Origin: Eretmocerus hayati
Lineage: Eukaryota; Arthropoda; Insecta; Hymenoptera; Aphelinidae
DNA length: 64,000 bases
Assembly (NCBI GenBank): GCA_029851415.1
Contig: CM056744.1
Span: forward strand, 63,730,172 to 63,794,171
Direction of reading: 5' to 3'
In this document: one piece after another, positions 45,532-57,641 of the stretch
Numbering within the stretch: position 1 is the first letter of the stretch
Layout of the letters: each line of letters begins with the position of its first letter
Notes under the pieces: generated by a model
The model's input: the letters and a program-made list of their open reading frames with translations, nothing else
Database searches by the model: none
Told to the model about the DNA's origin: nothing
Made by a program: the position numbers and the translations under genes

Positions 45532-48500
45532 ACAATCACAACGATACTGCAGCTGATTTGCGAGTCAATTGGTGTTTATTCATGACAACATTTCGACAGT
45601 TACTTTACTGTCCTCATCAGGTCTGAAAATTATGAATTACACATACAATATAAGAACTAAAACACACAGTTATATCACATTAGTGGATGCTCATTTACCT
45701 TGATCTCTCAACCTCACTCTCATGGAGAGTTCCTTTTTACTCATCTTCATAGATGAGACTCAATAATTTATATCAATATCACTCTGAAAAAATATGAAGA
45801 GTTGTACATACAATGCCATAACCTCCAAGGAATAAGATTTGTTTACCTAATTGTGACGATGGTAATCACTATTCTTCTAATTGCACTATCACAAAAACTT
45901 TCCGATTGATGCATATTGCGAGAGAAAGTTCATGTTATTTTTCAAAAGACTATTTTGACTAGTAAAATTGACTGTGATGTGATGTAAACGACATGATGAT
46001 TGAGTGTTTATGTTACTGTTGATGATGGATCGACCCATTGATCTATTATTCATTGATTGTGTATGTGGTTACATCTAGGTACAACCCCTTAACTGAAAAG
46101 GAAAATTACAGGAATCTACTTTTTCTACAATATACATATATAGAGACAACAGATGCTAATGAGAGTGATGTCCATTATTTTAGTTCTTTTGTTCTTTATC
46201 TCTCATTCTTCGTAAGATTAGAGCGTATACTTGATGGATATTCTGACTGTTCTCCTTATTTATGGCAAATCTCTCATTTCTGATGTTAACCATTTCCGAT
46301 ACAATTCTTCTTCTCCAATCAACTTCCGAACCAGGTATTTTCATTTGTTCAAAATCAAATTCATGTTTTCAATTTCTTGTATGTTCAGCTATGACAGTTT
46401 TTTCTTCTAATTTCCTCATATCACCAATATGTTCACTCATTCTTTTCGCAACTGTTCTCTTTGTCTCTCCCACATACACAGCTTCACAACTCTTACAACA
46501 AACCTTATAAACAACATTATTTCTTTTCAATTTTTCAGTCTTGTCTTTACCTCTGACTATTAAGGAACTCAAATTATCAGTAATTCTTGGTATACACTTG
46601 ACACTGTACCTACTAAGTTTTTTGGAAACCATCTCATAAAAACCAACAATGTATGGTAGGCTGATATTCATGAATGCATTCTTTCTGTTAGTAAAATTGC
46701 TCGCATCTTGTTGATTTGAAACTATTTGATTTCGTGAGTTTCAATTGATGCGTTTGCTGACATGGTAATTGATAAAGTGGAGAGGATAATTATTTTCAAA
46801 ATATTTTTAACGATTTTGATATTCTCGTTGTGGAACTTTCGATCGGAGAGTAATAAAACTTTATCAACCAAACTATAGACCATTGCTCTTCACTGGGAAA
46901 TATGATGATGTGAATGATAATTCAAAATTCTTCCGGAGTAAGTAGGTTTGTGATACCAATCTGAGGTTACTTTATCACTTTCTTGTATTGTTAGAACTTC
47001 AAGAAAACTCAGTTTACCATCAACTTCCAGTTCATGTGTAAGTTGTAACCTTTCATCGTAAGAGTTGAAAACATCAAGTACATGATCAATCTCTTTTTAG
47101 GAATAATCATGTAAATATCATCTACATATCTCACATATAGAAGAGGTTTGAAATGTAATTTGGACAAACTTGCTTGTTCTGAGTCTTCCATTACCATGTC
47201 AGCAAACCTAGGAGATGCTGGTGATCCCATTGATGTACCATACACCCGCTTATAGAATTGGCCGTTCAATTGAAAATAGGTTTTATCCATCGAAAATGTT
47301 ACTGCCTCCATGAAATCCAATAAAGGAATCCCATACTTCTCATGAATCAGATCAAATCTCTTTTCAACAGCCATCTGTACATGATGTTTACTCACATTAG
47401 TGGATAACGACTTAGCATCAAAACCCACACATTCAAAATCATCGGGAATCTCAATATCCCCAAGTTTGTTAACAAAATTTTTACTATTTTTTATGTATGA
47501 GGCAGGCTATGGGATACAGGAATCAAGCATTTCATCGATAATGCGGGCAAACTGATGTGTAGGTGTATGAACACAAGAAACTATTGGTCTAAGAGGGTTA
47601 CCTTGCTTATGAATTTTAGGAAGACCATATATTTCTGCAGGACTAGTGTCCGTTTGTGTGAGAGAATTCACATGATACTTGAAAGGAAAATATTCACTGT
47701 CACTCCCTCTGTTCATGATTTCCTGGGTTCTTTTTGTGGAATAAGCATAAGAAAAAAACTGTCATAGCTGAACATACGAGGAATTGAAAACATGAATTTG
47801 ATTTTGAACAAATGAAAATATCTGGTTCGGAAGTTAATTGGAGGAGGAGAATTGTATCGGAAATGGTTAACATCAGAGATGAGAGATTTGCCATAAATGA
47901 GAAGGAGGACAGTCAGAATATCCATCAAGTATACGCTCCAATCTTACGAAGAATGAGAGATGAAGAACAGAAAAATTAAAAATAATGGATATCACTCTCA
48001 TTAGCATCTGTTGTCTCTATATATGTACATTGTGGAAAAAGTAGATTCCTGTAATTTTCCTTTTTAGTTGAGGGGTTATACCTAGGTGTCACCTCATACA
48101 CAATCAATCAATAATACATCAATGGGATGATCCGTTATCACCAGTAACATAAACACTCAGTCATCATGCCGTATACATCACATCACAGTGAATTTTACTA
48201 GTCAACATAGTCTGTTTTAAAATAACATAAACTTCCTCTCGCAATATGGATCAATCGAGGAGTTTTTGTGATAGTGCAATTAGAATAATAGTGATTACCA
48301 TCGTCACAATTAGGTAAGCAAATCTTGTTTCTTGGAGGTTAATGGCATTGTATTTACAACTCTTCATATTTTTTCAGAGTGATATTGATATAAATTATTG
48401 ACTCTCATCTATGAAGATGAGTAAAGAGGAACTTTTCATGAGAGTGAGGTTGAGAGATTGAGGTGAATGAGCATCCACTAATGTGATATAACTGTTTGCT

Positions 48501-48629
48501 TTAGTTCTTATATTCTATGTGTAATTCATAATTTTTAGACTTGATGAGGACAGTAAAGTAACTGTCGAAACGTGGTCATGAATAAACACCAATCAATTCG
48601 CAAATCAGCTGCAGTATCATTGTAATTGT
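45532..48629. mobile_element. Penelope-like element between 0.87-kb inverted arms
   Basis: 45532-46405 and 47748-48629 are inverted copies with roughly 90% identity. The left arm, read on the minus strand, contains the end of the GIY-YIG gene and its 3' flank; the right arm is an inverted copy of the same. The central 1.35 kb holds the Penelope reverse transcriptase. Penelope elements are often surrounded by partial, tandem or inverted copies, so this is a head-to-head compound insertion. Confidence 0.75.
46262..47716 (-). pseudogene. Penelope-like reverse transcriptase and GIY-YIG endonuclease
   Basis: From high to low coordinate: 47716-47507 encodes the Penelope motif LPKIHKQGNPLRPIVSCVHT. 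47428-47009 encodes FDAKSLSTNV, YGTSMGSPASPRFADM and catalytic YVDD. 46671-46369 encodes NNVVYKVCC with YVGETKR, the GIY-YIG nuclease. The frame continues past an in-frame TGA into the left arm. Together these would copy RNA into DNA at a nick. At least one stop (47507), a frame change near 47009, and loss of the N-terminus at the right arm (about 47748) inactivate it. The TGA after HTRN is present in both arms, so it predates the duplication. Confidence 0.85.
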
Positions 48630-49944
48630 CAATTCAAGCGAGTGCTCAACATGGATATCAGTAGATTCAACTAGTTTGAAAATCTTCGACATCAATCTGT
48701 GATATCAATCGGAGCCCTGAAGTACGAGTTATCATGAATGGTTATTTTCGTGGTCTTGTACACTACAATACTCTCATAGTTGGGAGAAGTTTTGAGAGAG
48801 ACAACAATCCTGGTGTTCAAATATTCGATCCTCATCATAACCTCATATAGCTCTGAATGGTGATCGTGGATGAAAATTGGTGATCTTGCATGACCGATTG
48901 ATGTACTTATTGACGTAGAATTTAATAAGAATGTATGGCTTATTGACGTAGAATTGCATCTAGCATGCTAGCATGAATTTATCTCCTCAAACGTGTTATC
49001 TGGTATAAAAATGCATATTCCCCGAAGCAGGAATATCGGAACGCTATGAATTTTCCCTTCATTTTGAAGTACATGAGAGAAGGCGACTTTCCAGGCAATT
49101 ATTATATAGGGTTCCCGTTTCAGTTTTACGAGTATTTTGCGTGAGAACGTTGAAGAGTGCCTATTTTCAGCACTTTTCTGATATAAACTCGAATCTGGTG
49201 TGTTTTTTCGGGAAAATTATGGGGAACAAATATACGTATTTTGATGAGATCTACAAGATATTATCGTTTGTTAGTCCATTCTTGCCCCAAGATCGCCAAG
49301 GAATCCAATAAATATGGTTTTCCACGCCTTCTGGTCATTTTTTGGGAACCTCCAATTGATATATGTATGGAAAACTGATGCCAGATGGAAGCTTAAGACA
49401 TAATCTACAACTTTTACCCCTGCAAATTTTCGGTTAATCCCACTCCGTTCGAGTATTCCCGATTTAGCGTGGAAAATCCGCAATTCCATCTTTCAAGTGG
49501 TTTTTCGGTACCAGCATCATTTCTCGTCCATGAAGAAACCCCTCAAAGTTGTATTTTCTGTTCAAGAACGAATCTTTATTGGAGCCGTTATAGCCCATTT
49601 GGCCAATTTTGAGAGGGACGCTAAGAAGTGCGTTCCACGTGTATTTTAAATGGGACACCTTTTTGACCATTATTGGGAGGCGCTTTGGTTTGACGCGTAA
49701 AAAATTTATATGTTCATTAGGACACCCGAAACACGCATTTCAGTGCAACCTGGACCCCAAATTCTCTGGAGCAGATTTGGCCTTATTCGCAACAGCTCCT
49801 TCGACTCTCTATTCAGACAATATACATGACTATGTAGTTATTCATTACACATCTTCATGCAATTAACATAATTCCATTCGATTTTTTCAAATGAATGAGT
49901 ATGAATGAGATAATGAATCTTTCGACAATAAATTATCAGCGTCA
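48630..49944. other. No gene seen
   Basis: Short unrelated frames on both strands (49271-49489, 49464-49670 minus, 49609-49866 plus), none with a recognised domain. Confidence 0.4.
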
Positions 49945-50180
49945 TGCTCTGTACAAGTAGTTGTACAGTGTACGGATGTGTGAAGGAAACTCCATACAGA
50001 GCCAAGCTCTGTACAGGCTACTTGTACAGAGCTGCAGCTCTGTACGGAATTAATTACTTGTACAGTGCTCACTTAGTACAAAATCGCCTGTACAGAGCCC
50101 GGAGCTCCAAGCTCTGCACAAAAAATTCGTACACAGCCGGGCTCGGTACAGAATAGCTGTACGGAGCCTGGCTCTGGACA
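49945..50180. repeat. Cluster of inverted GCTCTGTACA words
   Basis: At least nine copies of GCTCTGTAC or its complement GTACAGAGC (allowing one change) lie in about 230 bp, in alternating orientation. They can form many alternative short hairpins. Confidence 0.7.
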
Positions 50181-50510
50181 ATTTCGAACTTTATATGAAA
50201 CAGATATATATGGATTCCAAAAATCAACGTATGAATGTTTCCAGAGATAATGAGATTCAAATAGCATCGTCCGTAAAATTGATCTTTGGATTACACCGGC
50301 ACAAAAAAAAGTATCTGTACCTCTGACCCCACCTACTATTCTGTATGTATTTTGGCTCGCTTAAACCGATTCCGAGGCGCATTCAGCCGGTCCACCTCTT
50401 GGTTCTGAGAAAATCGTGGGGAATGGGTGGAAATCGTAGAAATAATACGGAATCGCTGTGGGCTCTGGACGAAATTTCTCAATGTGCATATTGTGGGTTG
50501 AAAACGTGTG

Positions 50511-50880
50511 CTCGGGGGTTTTACGGGATCGTTAATCATGAATATATAGTCAGAATCTCGATTTCCTTGAATCCAAGATGGCGGATCCAAGATAGCAGAA
50601 CGAATTCTTCTGAAAATTCCTTGTTTGAGCTCAAAATACTTTCCTCGGGTGTTTTTGGGGTCAGTGATCACGGGAATGGCATCAGAAGTTCGGAAATTCC
50701 TCAATCCAAGGTGTCGGATCCGAGATGTCGGAACAAGATTTTCTGAAAACTGCTCTTTTGAGCTTAGAAGACGCTTCTCGGGGGTTTCGGGATCACTGAT
50801 CACGAAAATGGGACCGGAAATGCAAATTTCCCGAATCCAAGAGAGTAGGCCCAAAATATTGGGGGATGAACTAATGATTT
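50511..50880. repeat. Minisatellite, about 133-bp unit
   Basis: Units start near 50511, 50644 and 50777, each opening CTCGGG.GTTT and including GATCA.GAAT, GAATCCAAG and GGATCC(A/G)AGAT. Open frames over it (for example minus 50336-50854) arise from the repeat and are not credible genes. Confidence 0.65.
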
Positions 50881-51513
50881 AGAGTTTCGGAACTCTTTAC
50901 AAGGGTTTCCTGGATCACTCATATGATTTTGAAGGTAAGATTAATTCCTCTGAATCAACTCCTACTGTAGCTGGGAAACGGGAAGGCGATATGGGGGAAT
51001 AGCTCCCGAATTCAAATCATAGGAAGCTAACGAAGACTCAAGCTCCTGAAACCACGAACCCGCTCCGTCTCGAGTCAAATGCTCTGGTGACTAGAAGTGA
51101 ATGGGTTACTTCCATATCAAAATCCTAGGGAGGCGACAATCTTACCTCCAGAATCATATGAGCAATCCAGAAAACCCTCGAGAACATTCTCGAAATTCGA
51201 ATCCACCAGTTGATCCCCCAATAGTTCGGGCCCGCTCTCTTGGATTTAGTATTTTGGAACTCTTTCCAAGGGAGTAGTATATGAGCTGGTATAGCGAGAC
51301 ACAACAAATGACGTCATAGGGGGTGGGGGCGTCTGGCGGGGGAGGGGCCGGACTCATTGACCGTCTGGCGGTTAGGTGATGTGGGCCAGCGGTTTGTTTA
51401 CATCGTGACGTCACAAGGTCAAGGTGATGCTGGGTGGTGTAAACATTAGATTGTTTGTTATTACATACGTGTGTGTGTGTGTATGTGTATGCGTGTATGC
51501 ATGTATGTGTTGT

Positions 51514-51553
<40 letters not shown>

Positions 51554-51629
51554 CGCGCGCGTTTGCATTTTTGTCGGTTTTTCGGCAGCACGCGCCACGC
51601 GCGGTAAAGATAGAGAGAGAGAGAGAGAT
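50881..51629. other. No gene; GT and GA microsatellites
   Basis: An interrupted (GT)n tract lies at about 51470-51550 and a short (GA)n tract at 51612-51629. The latter marks the 3' end of the adjoining LINE-derived unit. Confidence 0.6.
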
Positions 51630-53030
51630 TGTAGATTGTAGATTGGTTCATTTATTGGTACCTTGGGGTGTCACCCTATCTGGTACAAGTAGCGGATTTC
51701 AATGGACATAATATAATATAATAATAGAGGAAAGTATGCATAATATTCTCAAATGTGTACAATTATCATTAAATCTTGCGCAGACAATAATTCTGGTATC
51801 TAATTTTGATCTTGATATGTGATAATACGTAAACATTGATACATGAAAAGATCAGGTGAAAGAATAATAGTGTATTAACAGTGATATCGCGTAATAAAAT
51901 TGACGCAGACGAGTTCGTATATCATCTAAGAATCATGGTTCAGAATAAATTCTTCCAAAGACAAAGTACTATGGATTGATAATGATGTGAGAAATTTTGG
52001 AGAAAAGTACATCACAACATAGGTAATATCTCCTGTGCTTATTCTAATTAGGAAGAGCCGAGCGAATTCTTGATTCAGAGAAAATGAATGCTTGTTCATA
52101 GAAAATTCATCTCTTTTGCAATGGGAGTACTAGAGTGTTGAGAGGCATAATATGGAATATTTTGATTGACTTATGAGATACGAATCAACCTTGATCAATC
52201 AACTTTGTGCCGAGCATAAAAGTGTTCAAGATCAGTCTCTGAAAGGATTGGTTCAAAGGAACTTTTCTTCGAAGATCTCATACAAACAATCAAATTTCTC
52301 ACAACTGGTCTCTCAAATTTCAGACGAACACTTACTGAATGAGCTTTTTTTAGTAAATTGTGAATTTGTTTCGGCCATGATGGACTACAAAAAACTTTGG
52401 AACTGGATCGATGGCCGAAAATATCTTCAGCAGTTTTCTGTCTCAGTTTCGAGGAACTTGAAATGAGCTTATCGCGAATGATAGTCGACGATAGTTGGAT
52501 AACGATTGATCGAGATTTCGCTTCTTTCTTTATTGATGGTTCAGAAACGAGGCCTGAATCGGAAGAATTTTCATTACGAAAGCAGGGACCTCTCCATTCT
52601 CTGACATTTACAACAAAATTCTGAAGCTGTGATTGATCCATAGCATCGAGTACTTTAGCAACTATTTCGGTTTGATCTAAATTCAAAACATGTGGAATGT
52701 CGGACAAAATCATCTCTGCAGGATCCACTAATGTTGCTTGGTGAGAAAGTTGAGAAATATCTTGCTTCAATTCACTAATATCCCTCTCAATATCACGAAA
52801 ACGTTTTTCTATTCTGACTTCAATTTCATTCAGTTTAGATAGAATTTGATTTTGACATGCATTGAAATGAGTAATGAATGATTTGAAATATTGAGGCATG
52901 TCACCTGAAACTCCAACATTCACAGTCTCATCGGCTGAATTTTGCGACGAGCTAGTAGAGGCCATTATACACGACACAGAATTCTCCATGTAGCAGACGA
53001 GTGACAGAATGTAAACACTTCTCAGCTGTT
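51630..53030 (-). mobile_element. LINE-derived unit with ORF1 but no ORF2
   Basis: On the minus strand ORF1 (52989-52195) is followed directly by about 560 bp of noncoding DNA. It ends in AATAAATGAACC and short ATCTACA repeats at about 51660-51632, a CR1/L2-style 3' end. No reverse transcriptase lies between, so it is either internally deleted or a half-LINE comparable to mammalian HAL1. Confidence 0.6.
52195..52989 (-). CDS. LINE ORF1-like protein, intact
   Basis: The 264-codon frame has no stop. After a Ser-rich start, residues about 30-85 include heptad-like LSKLNEIEVRIEKRFRDIE and DISELKQDISQL, a coiled coil. The second half (SIVIQLSSTIIRDKLISSSS, then FCSPSWPKQIHNLLKKA) follows the layout of LINE ORF1 RNA-binding and C-terminal domains. 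It would form trimers or multimers binding element RNA. An intact ORF1 without ORF2 suggests a young copy or one mobilised in trans. A host coiled-coil protein is the alternative. Confidence 0.65.
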   Translation of the reverse strand: MENSVSCIMASTSSSQNSADETVNVGVSGDMPQYFKSFITHFNACQNQILSKLNEIEVRIEKRFRDIERDISELKQDISQLSHQATLVDPAEMILSDIPHVLNLDQTEIVAKVLDAMDQSQLQNFVVNVREWRGPCFRNENSSDSGLVSEPSIKKEAKSRSIVIQLSSTIIRDKLISSSSKLRQKTAEDIFGHRSSSKVFCSPSWPKQIHNLLKKAHSVSVRLKFERPVVRNLIVCMRSSKKSSFEPILSETDLEHFYARHKVD

Positions 53031-53934
53031 TTCGAGGACAGGGCTCTGCTGCCTGGCGCGTGTTCGCTTAATCAGGCTGCACTTGTCAGATCAGGCTTAG
53101 CTCAGGGTGACTCAAGTGTGAATCAGGCTTTGAGACTGATAATGTAGGGATCTGGTAGCAGTAGCTGACATCTAGTAGCTGCGGTTAGAACTTCAAAATT
53201 CGTCCAATTGAGCACAAGGTGGCCTAACCTCAAAGTCCAGTTTCACGTAGAAGAATTGGGTAGAATTTTTGCAGTACACACAGTTCCACACAAATTTATG
53301 GACCCCGTGAATACTTGCAAATTTTAGCGTGCAAGGATCTGTAAAAACAAAGCCCGAGGGCACTTTAAGGCAGTGGCAAGTGTCGAAAAACAAAGAGAGA
53401 TCAGTGGAGGCGTGCGATGAGACTTACCGCGAGAGAGAGAGACGCGAGAGAGAGAGAGAGAGAGAGAGAGAGTTCACACGAGTCTTGCGGTGCACGTGTG
53501 ACTTTCCTTCGCATTCTTCCCACACATCTGTTTTCCATTTCTCTGATCCCTACGATGCTTCGCAATCGGTTCAAAAGCCGCGCCGGCCTATATCTCTTAC
53601 CTCTGCATTAGGTATAGTACAATACTTCAATCAGGCCGAGATCAGTATATACTTTTTCGCTCGCGATTTAAATGGCGCGTGAACCGCTCATTACCCTTTT
53701 AAGGCCTCCGACTTTGGTATTTCCATGGACGGGTAATAAAATCAGATTTTTACGTTGACAAATATAACGATGTGAATGATCTTGAATTTTCAACCCATCG
53801 GCAAGTGCCGCACGTGCTCTAGAATAACCCCACCCTTGTCTAATCACGAGGTCTTTGGTCCAGGGCATCCCCGTGGGCTGTTGGAGGGGTCAGTCGCGAT
53901 GTGAGTGCTCCCGTGGAGACATCAACTCCGTATC
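53031..53934. other. No gene; (GA)n microsatellite and possible promoter
   Basis: A GA tract (53433-53471) overlaps a spurious frame at 53329-53682. A TCAGTC initiator-like word lies at 53890-53895, 40 bases before the ATG of the next gene, with no clear TATA box. Confidence 0.4.
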
Positions 53935-56286
53935 ATGAAGCGCGATCGGGAGGACCACGAGGAGCGCGAAGAGCGTGACCGCGAGGTTCGCGAGGTGCGT
54001 GCCGCCGTATTTGGTTTCGCGAGTGCACTCCGTTATGATAGTGGAGCGGTGCACCGACGGTGCAGCCAGCGGGGGTGGAGTGCACGAATGAGGGCGTGTG
54101 ACATACGCGCTCTAAGGCGGGAGCTGCGGTTTCTGTTATCAAGATGCGGTTTTCGCCGCATGGCCCGGCTTGCTCCTCGGCTAGTGTATGGAATTGAGTA
54201 TGTCACAAGGGTTGTTGGTGAATTTATCGTCGACCACGGGATGCGGAGCCTGGTCGCGGTCAGACAGGTGATCGAAGAATGCGAGGACCTACTCGGTAAG
54301 TACGCTATAGCATTTTTATACATATTTTGCGTGATCGCGATATTGTCTACGGTGACTGATATGATGCGTGAGGAAGTGATCTGCTCAATTTGTGATTTTA
54401 AAAAAGACATCCATCATTGGGACCGCAAGACGTGATGTATGGGGTTGTGCGTTAGTGCATTCTCGAATTTTTTCTCATTTTCATCATATTTTTTAGAACT
54501 CTCATTCGTAAGAGGGCTCTGTGCAAAAACTGTGAGTCGTGACACCACACCGATCATAAGTCCGACATTGGTACCTTAGGGCTCATTCACGAATGACGTA
54601 TGTGATCCAGTGAATTTAACAAGTTGATAATCATAATACTTGAAACGTGTCATTCCTGGTACAGTTTTGCATAACGTTCCATTTTTTTCGCATTCAGCAA
54701 ACTTTTTACACTTTTTTTTTTATATTGCTATTCGAGGTCTTATACAAGGTCGGTCATTCTGAGTACCACACCTAGCCCGATTTCACCGTTGCTTCCTTAG
54801 GGTCCGTCCACGAAATGGAATAGCGACTCTCTGTAATTGGTGTGAATTTTTTCCATATTTTCGCAGCCGAATTATTGCAAAATTTTTTTGTTCAGAGATT
54901 AACGATTTCTATAGAAGGAGGTGTATTGAGATGTTCTCGTGATGTTTCTGAGGCGCTCCTTCGATTTGCCATGATTTCTGAGATGAAAATTAGGACCTCC
55001 ATACCCGACAGACTTTATCTATTCGCTAGTGGTGGAAACTATTTGCGCGATTGAATTTTAGTGTCCAATTAGGATTTCGTTTGTACTTCGATGAATTTGA
55101 TTCGCTCACGATCGAAACTTCTTTCAATGTTATTGTTTCAATTTGCTCGATCACCATGTATTTTCGCCAATCCAAGCGCCATTTTGATCTTGACGTAAAT
55201 AAGTGCAGGCGATTGAGCTTGAATTGCTCAACTTGTTTCCGAATTTGCGCACGAGAAATTTTACTTTTTTCATGGAAAGTTTTGAGATCGAATTTGGAAA
55301 AAATTTGTTGTAATCAACTGCACCCGCTTAATCTTGGATTGCTCGACTCATATCTGAATTTGCTCACGTGAAATTTTGAATTGAACAGCGAAAATATTGA
55401 GATCAAATTTGAGAAAATATCTCGTGTCGAAATTCATTGCAAACGCTTGAGCTCGGATTGCTCAACACGATTCCGAATTTGCTCACGAGGAATTCCCTTT
55501 TTTTCATGGAAAATTTTGAGATCGAATTTGGGAAAATTTCCTTGTCTTAATCAATTGCACCCGTTTGATCTTGTATTGCTTAACTCATATCTGAATTTGC
55601 TCACGTGAAATGTTGACTTGAACAGTGGAAATATTGAGATCAAATTTGAAAGAATATCTCGTAATGAAGTCATTTGCACACACTTGAGCTCGAATTGCTC
55701 AACACGATTCCAAATTTGCTCATGTGGAATTCCTCTTTTTTCATGCGAAATGTCAAGTTCAAATTTGGAAAAATTTTGGTGTCTTAATGAACTGCACCCG
55801 TTCGAAATCGAATTGCACGAATCACATCTGAATTTGTTCACGTAAAATTTTGATTCAAACAGTTGGAAATATTCAGATCAACTTTGAGAGAATAGCTCGT
55901 GTTGAAGTCAATCGCACGCGTTTGAGCTCGATTCGCTTTGAACGATTCCGATATGGTTCTGTAAAACAGTTTTCGGGCTCTCTTCATTCGCTCGTTTAAT
56001 ACAAGTCACTCAACTTCCTTATGATTTTTTTCCAGCACGAGATAGATTTTTCGCCCCATCACCCGATGTGGATTCCGATGATAATGATGATGATGATGAT
56101 CACAGAAATGATAGCGAGCATGATGCTGTTGATGTCGATGACAATGATGATAATGGGCAGAACGTTGTGGCTCAGCACCAAGACAGGTTGGTTGACGAGA
56201 TGGATCAGGGAGATGATGATGATGATAATGGGCAGAACGTTGTGGCTCAGCATCAAGACAGGTTGGGTGACGAGATGGATCAGGGA

Positions 56287-56338
<52 letters not shown>

Positions 56339-57641
56339 GGGTTGACGTCGATGTCGATGTCGCTAGCAGCGACGACTCAGGTATCGACCAAAACTCTGAC
56401 ACCGATCTGGAGGAGCCTGCTGCGGTACGGAACGCTCCACCCGGTAGGCTCGTTAACGCGCTGGAAGATCTAGACGATGAAGCGGCAGATCGTGAGGTCG
56501 CTGATATCATCCAAAATGCGGGCGAGGCTCGAGGAGAAGAAGACGACGAAGAATCGTTTCACGAAGCTCAGGGTCCGCGGGAGTGGGCTGAGTTATATGC
56601 GCGCTTGCGTAAGGGTCTTTTTGATTGTTCTTAAATATCCTCGCGGATTCCTAACATATGATTATGTTCGTCATTCGCTAATTTACTCTTCCTCTCTTCT
56701 GTTTCTCCCTTATAGAAGAAGAAGAGGCAGCTCGGAGACCACCTTACAACAATGATGATGATGATGATGCTACCGATCATGGTGAGTAACTCTCACTTGG
56801 ACGACCTGCCTTTTCTGAAAGTTTGCAAAGTTCTCACGGCCATATTATTTTTTATGTTTCGCAGGGATGGAAGATATCATATCTCGGGATGATACAATCG
56901 TCGTCAGTGACACTGACGAGGACGAAGCTCGACCACAGATCTGTGGCGTCATTCCCGATTCGGATGAAAGCAATGATGGTGAAGATGAGAACCGGGTTAT
57001 ACCCCCGTGCCCTCCAGCCGCAGCGATCCACAACATCGCTCCCGGAAGTTTGAGGGAACCTATTGGATGGGAGGCTGCGATCCAGCAGCTAGCCGAGATT
57101 GGATCTTGGCAACCAAATCTAACAGCGTACTTTGATGCCACGTACGCTGTACAAGAATACCGTCAGCATGGGTATTCAACCGGCCGGCTTGCTCCCCTGG
57201 ACTTTTACACGGGAATGTTCAGGATCGACGAGGAGCTGACCAATGCTGGTTATGAGGAGCCCGCATATCCCGTCAATAGAATCGCTCATCAACGAATCCT
57301 GAATGGTCTGTCATCGGAGTTCGGCTTGTTGACTTCGTTCTATGAAGCCAACGGCCACCAACACGAGATGGCCCACCCTCAGCGGTACTTCAACCCGTAC
57401 CACCCAATTGACCGGAGGATCAATGAACGTGAGTAAAAAAATCCATCTTACCAAAGTAGCCCTCAGATTGCATCTGTCCATTCCATCAAGGCTAACTCTG
57501 GATCCTTTTTCCTCTTTTTCCTATCAAGATCTTCGCCGGAGACTCGCATACGGGGTGGCGCCCCCGCAGCCAATTGATCATGAGTTTTTTTACATCCATA
57601 TGGATAGAATCATGCTATCGGCGAGAGCTCTGGAGATATGA
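53935..57641 (+). CDS. Acidic poly-Asp protein, five exons, unrecognised
   Basis: Five exons are inferred from splice signals: 53935-54295, 56036-56608, 56716-56781, 56865-57428 and 57529-57641. Donors are CTCG|GTAAGT, TTGC|GTAAGG, CATG|GTGAGT and GAAC|GTGAGT; acceptors end CCAG, ATAG, GCAG and CAAG. All four introns are phase 1 and the joined length is 1677 bp (558 residues). Exon 1 is Arg-rich. Exon 2 carries a 25-residue tandem duplication (NGQNVVAQHQ twice) and a run of about 17 Asp. Exon 4 is acidic, then globular-looking with RYFNPYHPIDRR. No known domain was recognised. The single exons look like short frames ending in intron stops. Its position just upstream of the Polinton polymerase, which also has a long Asp run, suggests but does not prove membership in that element. 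Confidence 0.6.
55213..55930. repeat. Satellite array in intron 1, about 236-bp unit
   Basis: TTGAGCT-anchored units start at 55213, 55447, 55684 and 55922 (spacing 234, 237, 238). Each unit has two related halves of about 118 bp containing GAATTTGCTCACG. The three-frame periodicity gives repeated 75-79-codon frames with stops, probably noncoding. Confidence 0.8.

Noticed and set aside
49945..50180. CRISPR-like array
   Set aside because: Repeat words alternate orientation, have irregular spacing, no unique spacers and no cas genes; the window is eukaryotic.
50336..50854. 172-codon minus-strand frame
   Set aside because: Lies over the 133-bp minisatellite, whose repeats keep a frame open by chance.
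51154..51651. 165-codon minus-strand frame rich in Thr/His
   Set aside because: Half of it is the translation of a GT/CA microsatellite.
53329..53682. Arg/Glu-rich plus-strand frame
   Set aside because: Driven by the (GA)n microsatellite.
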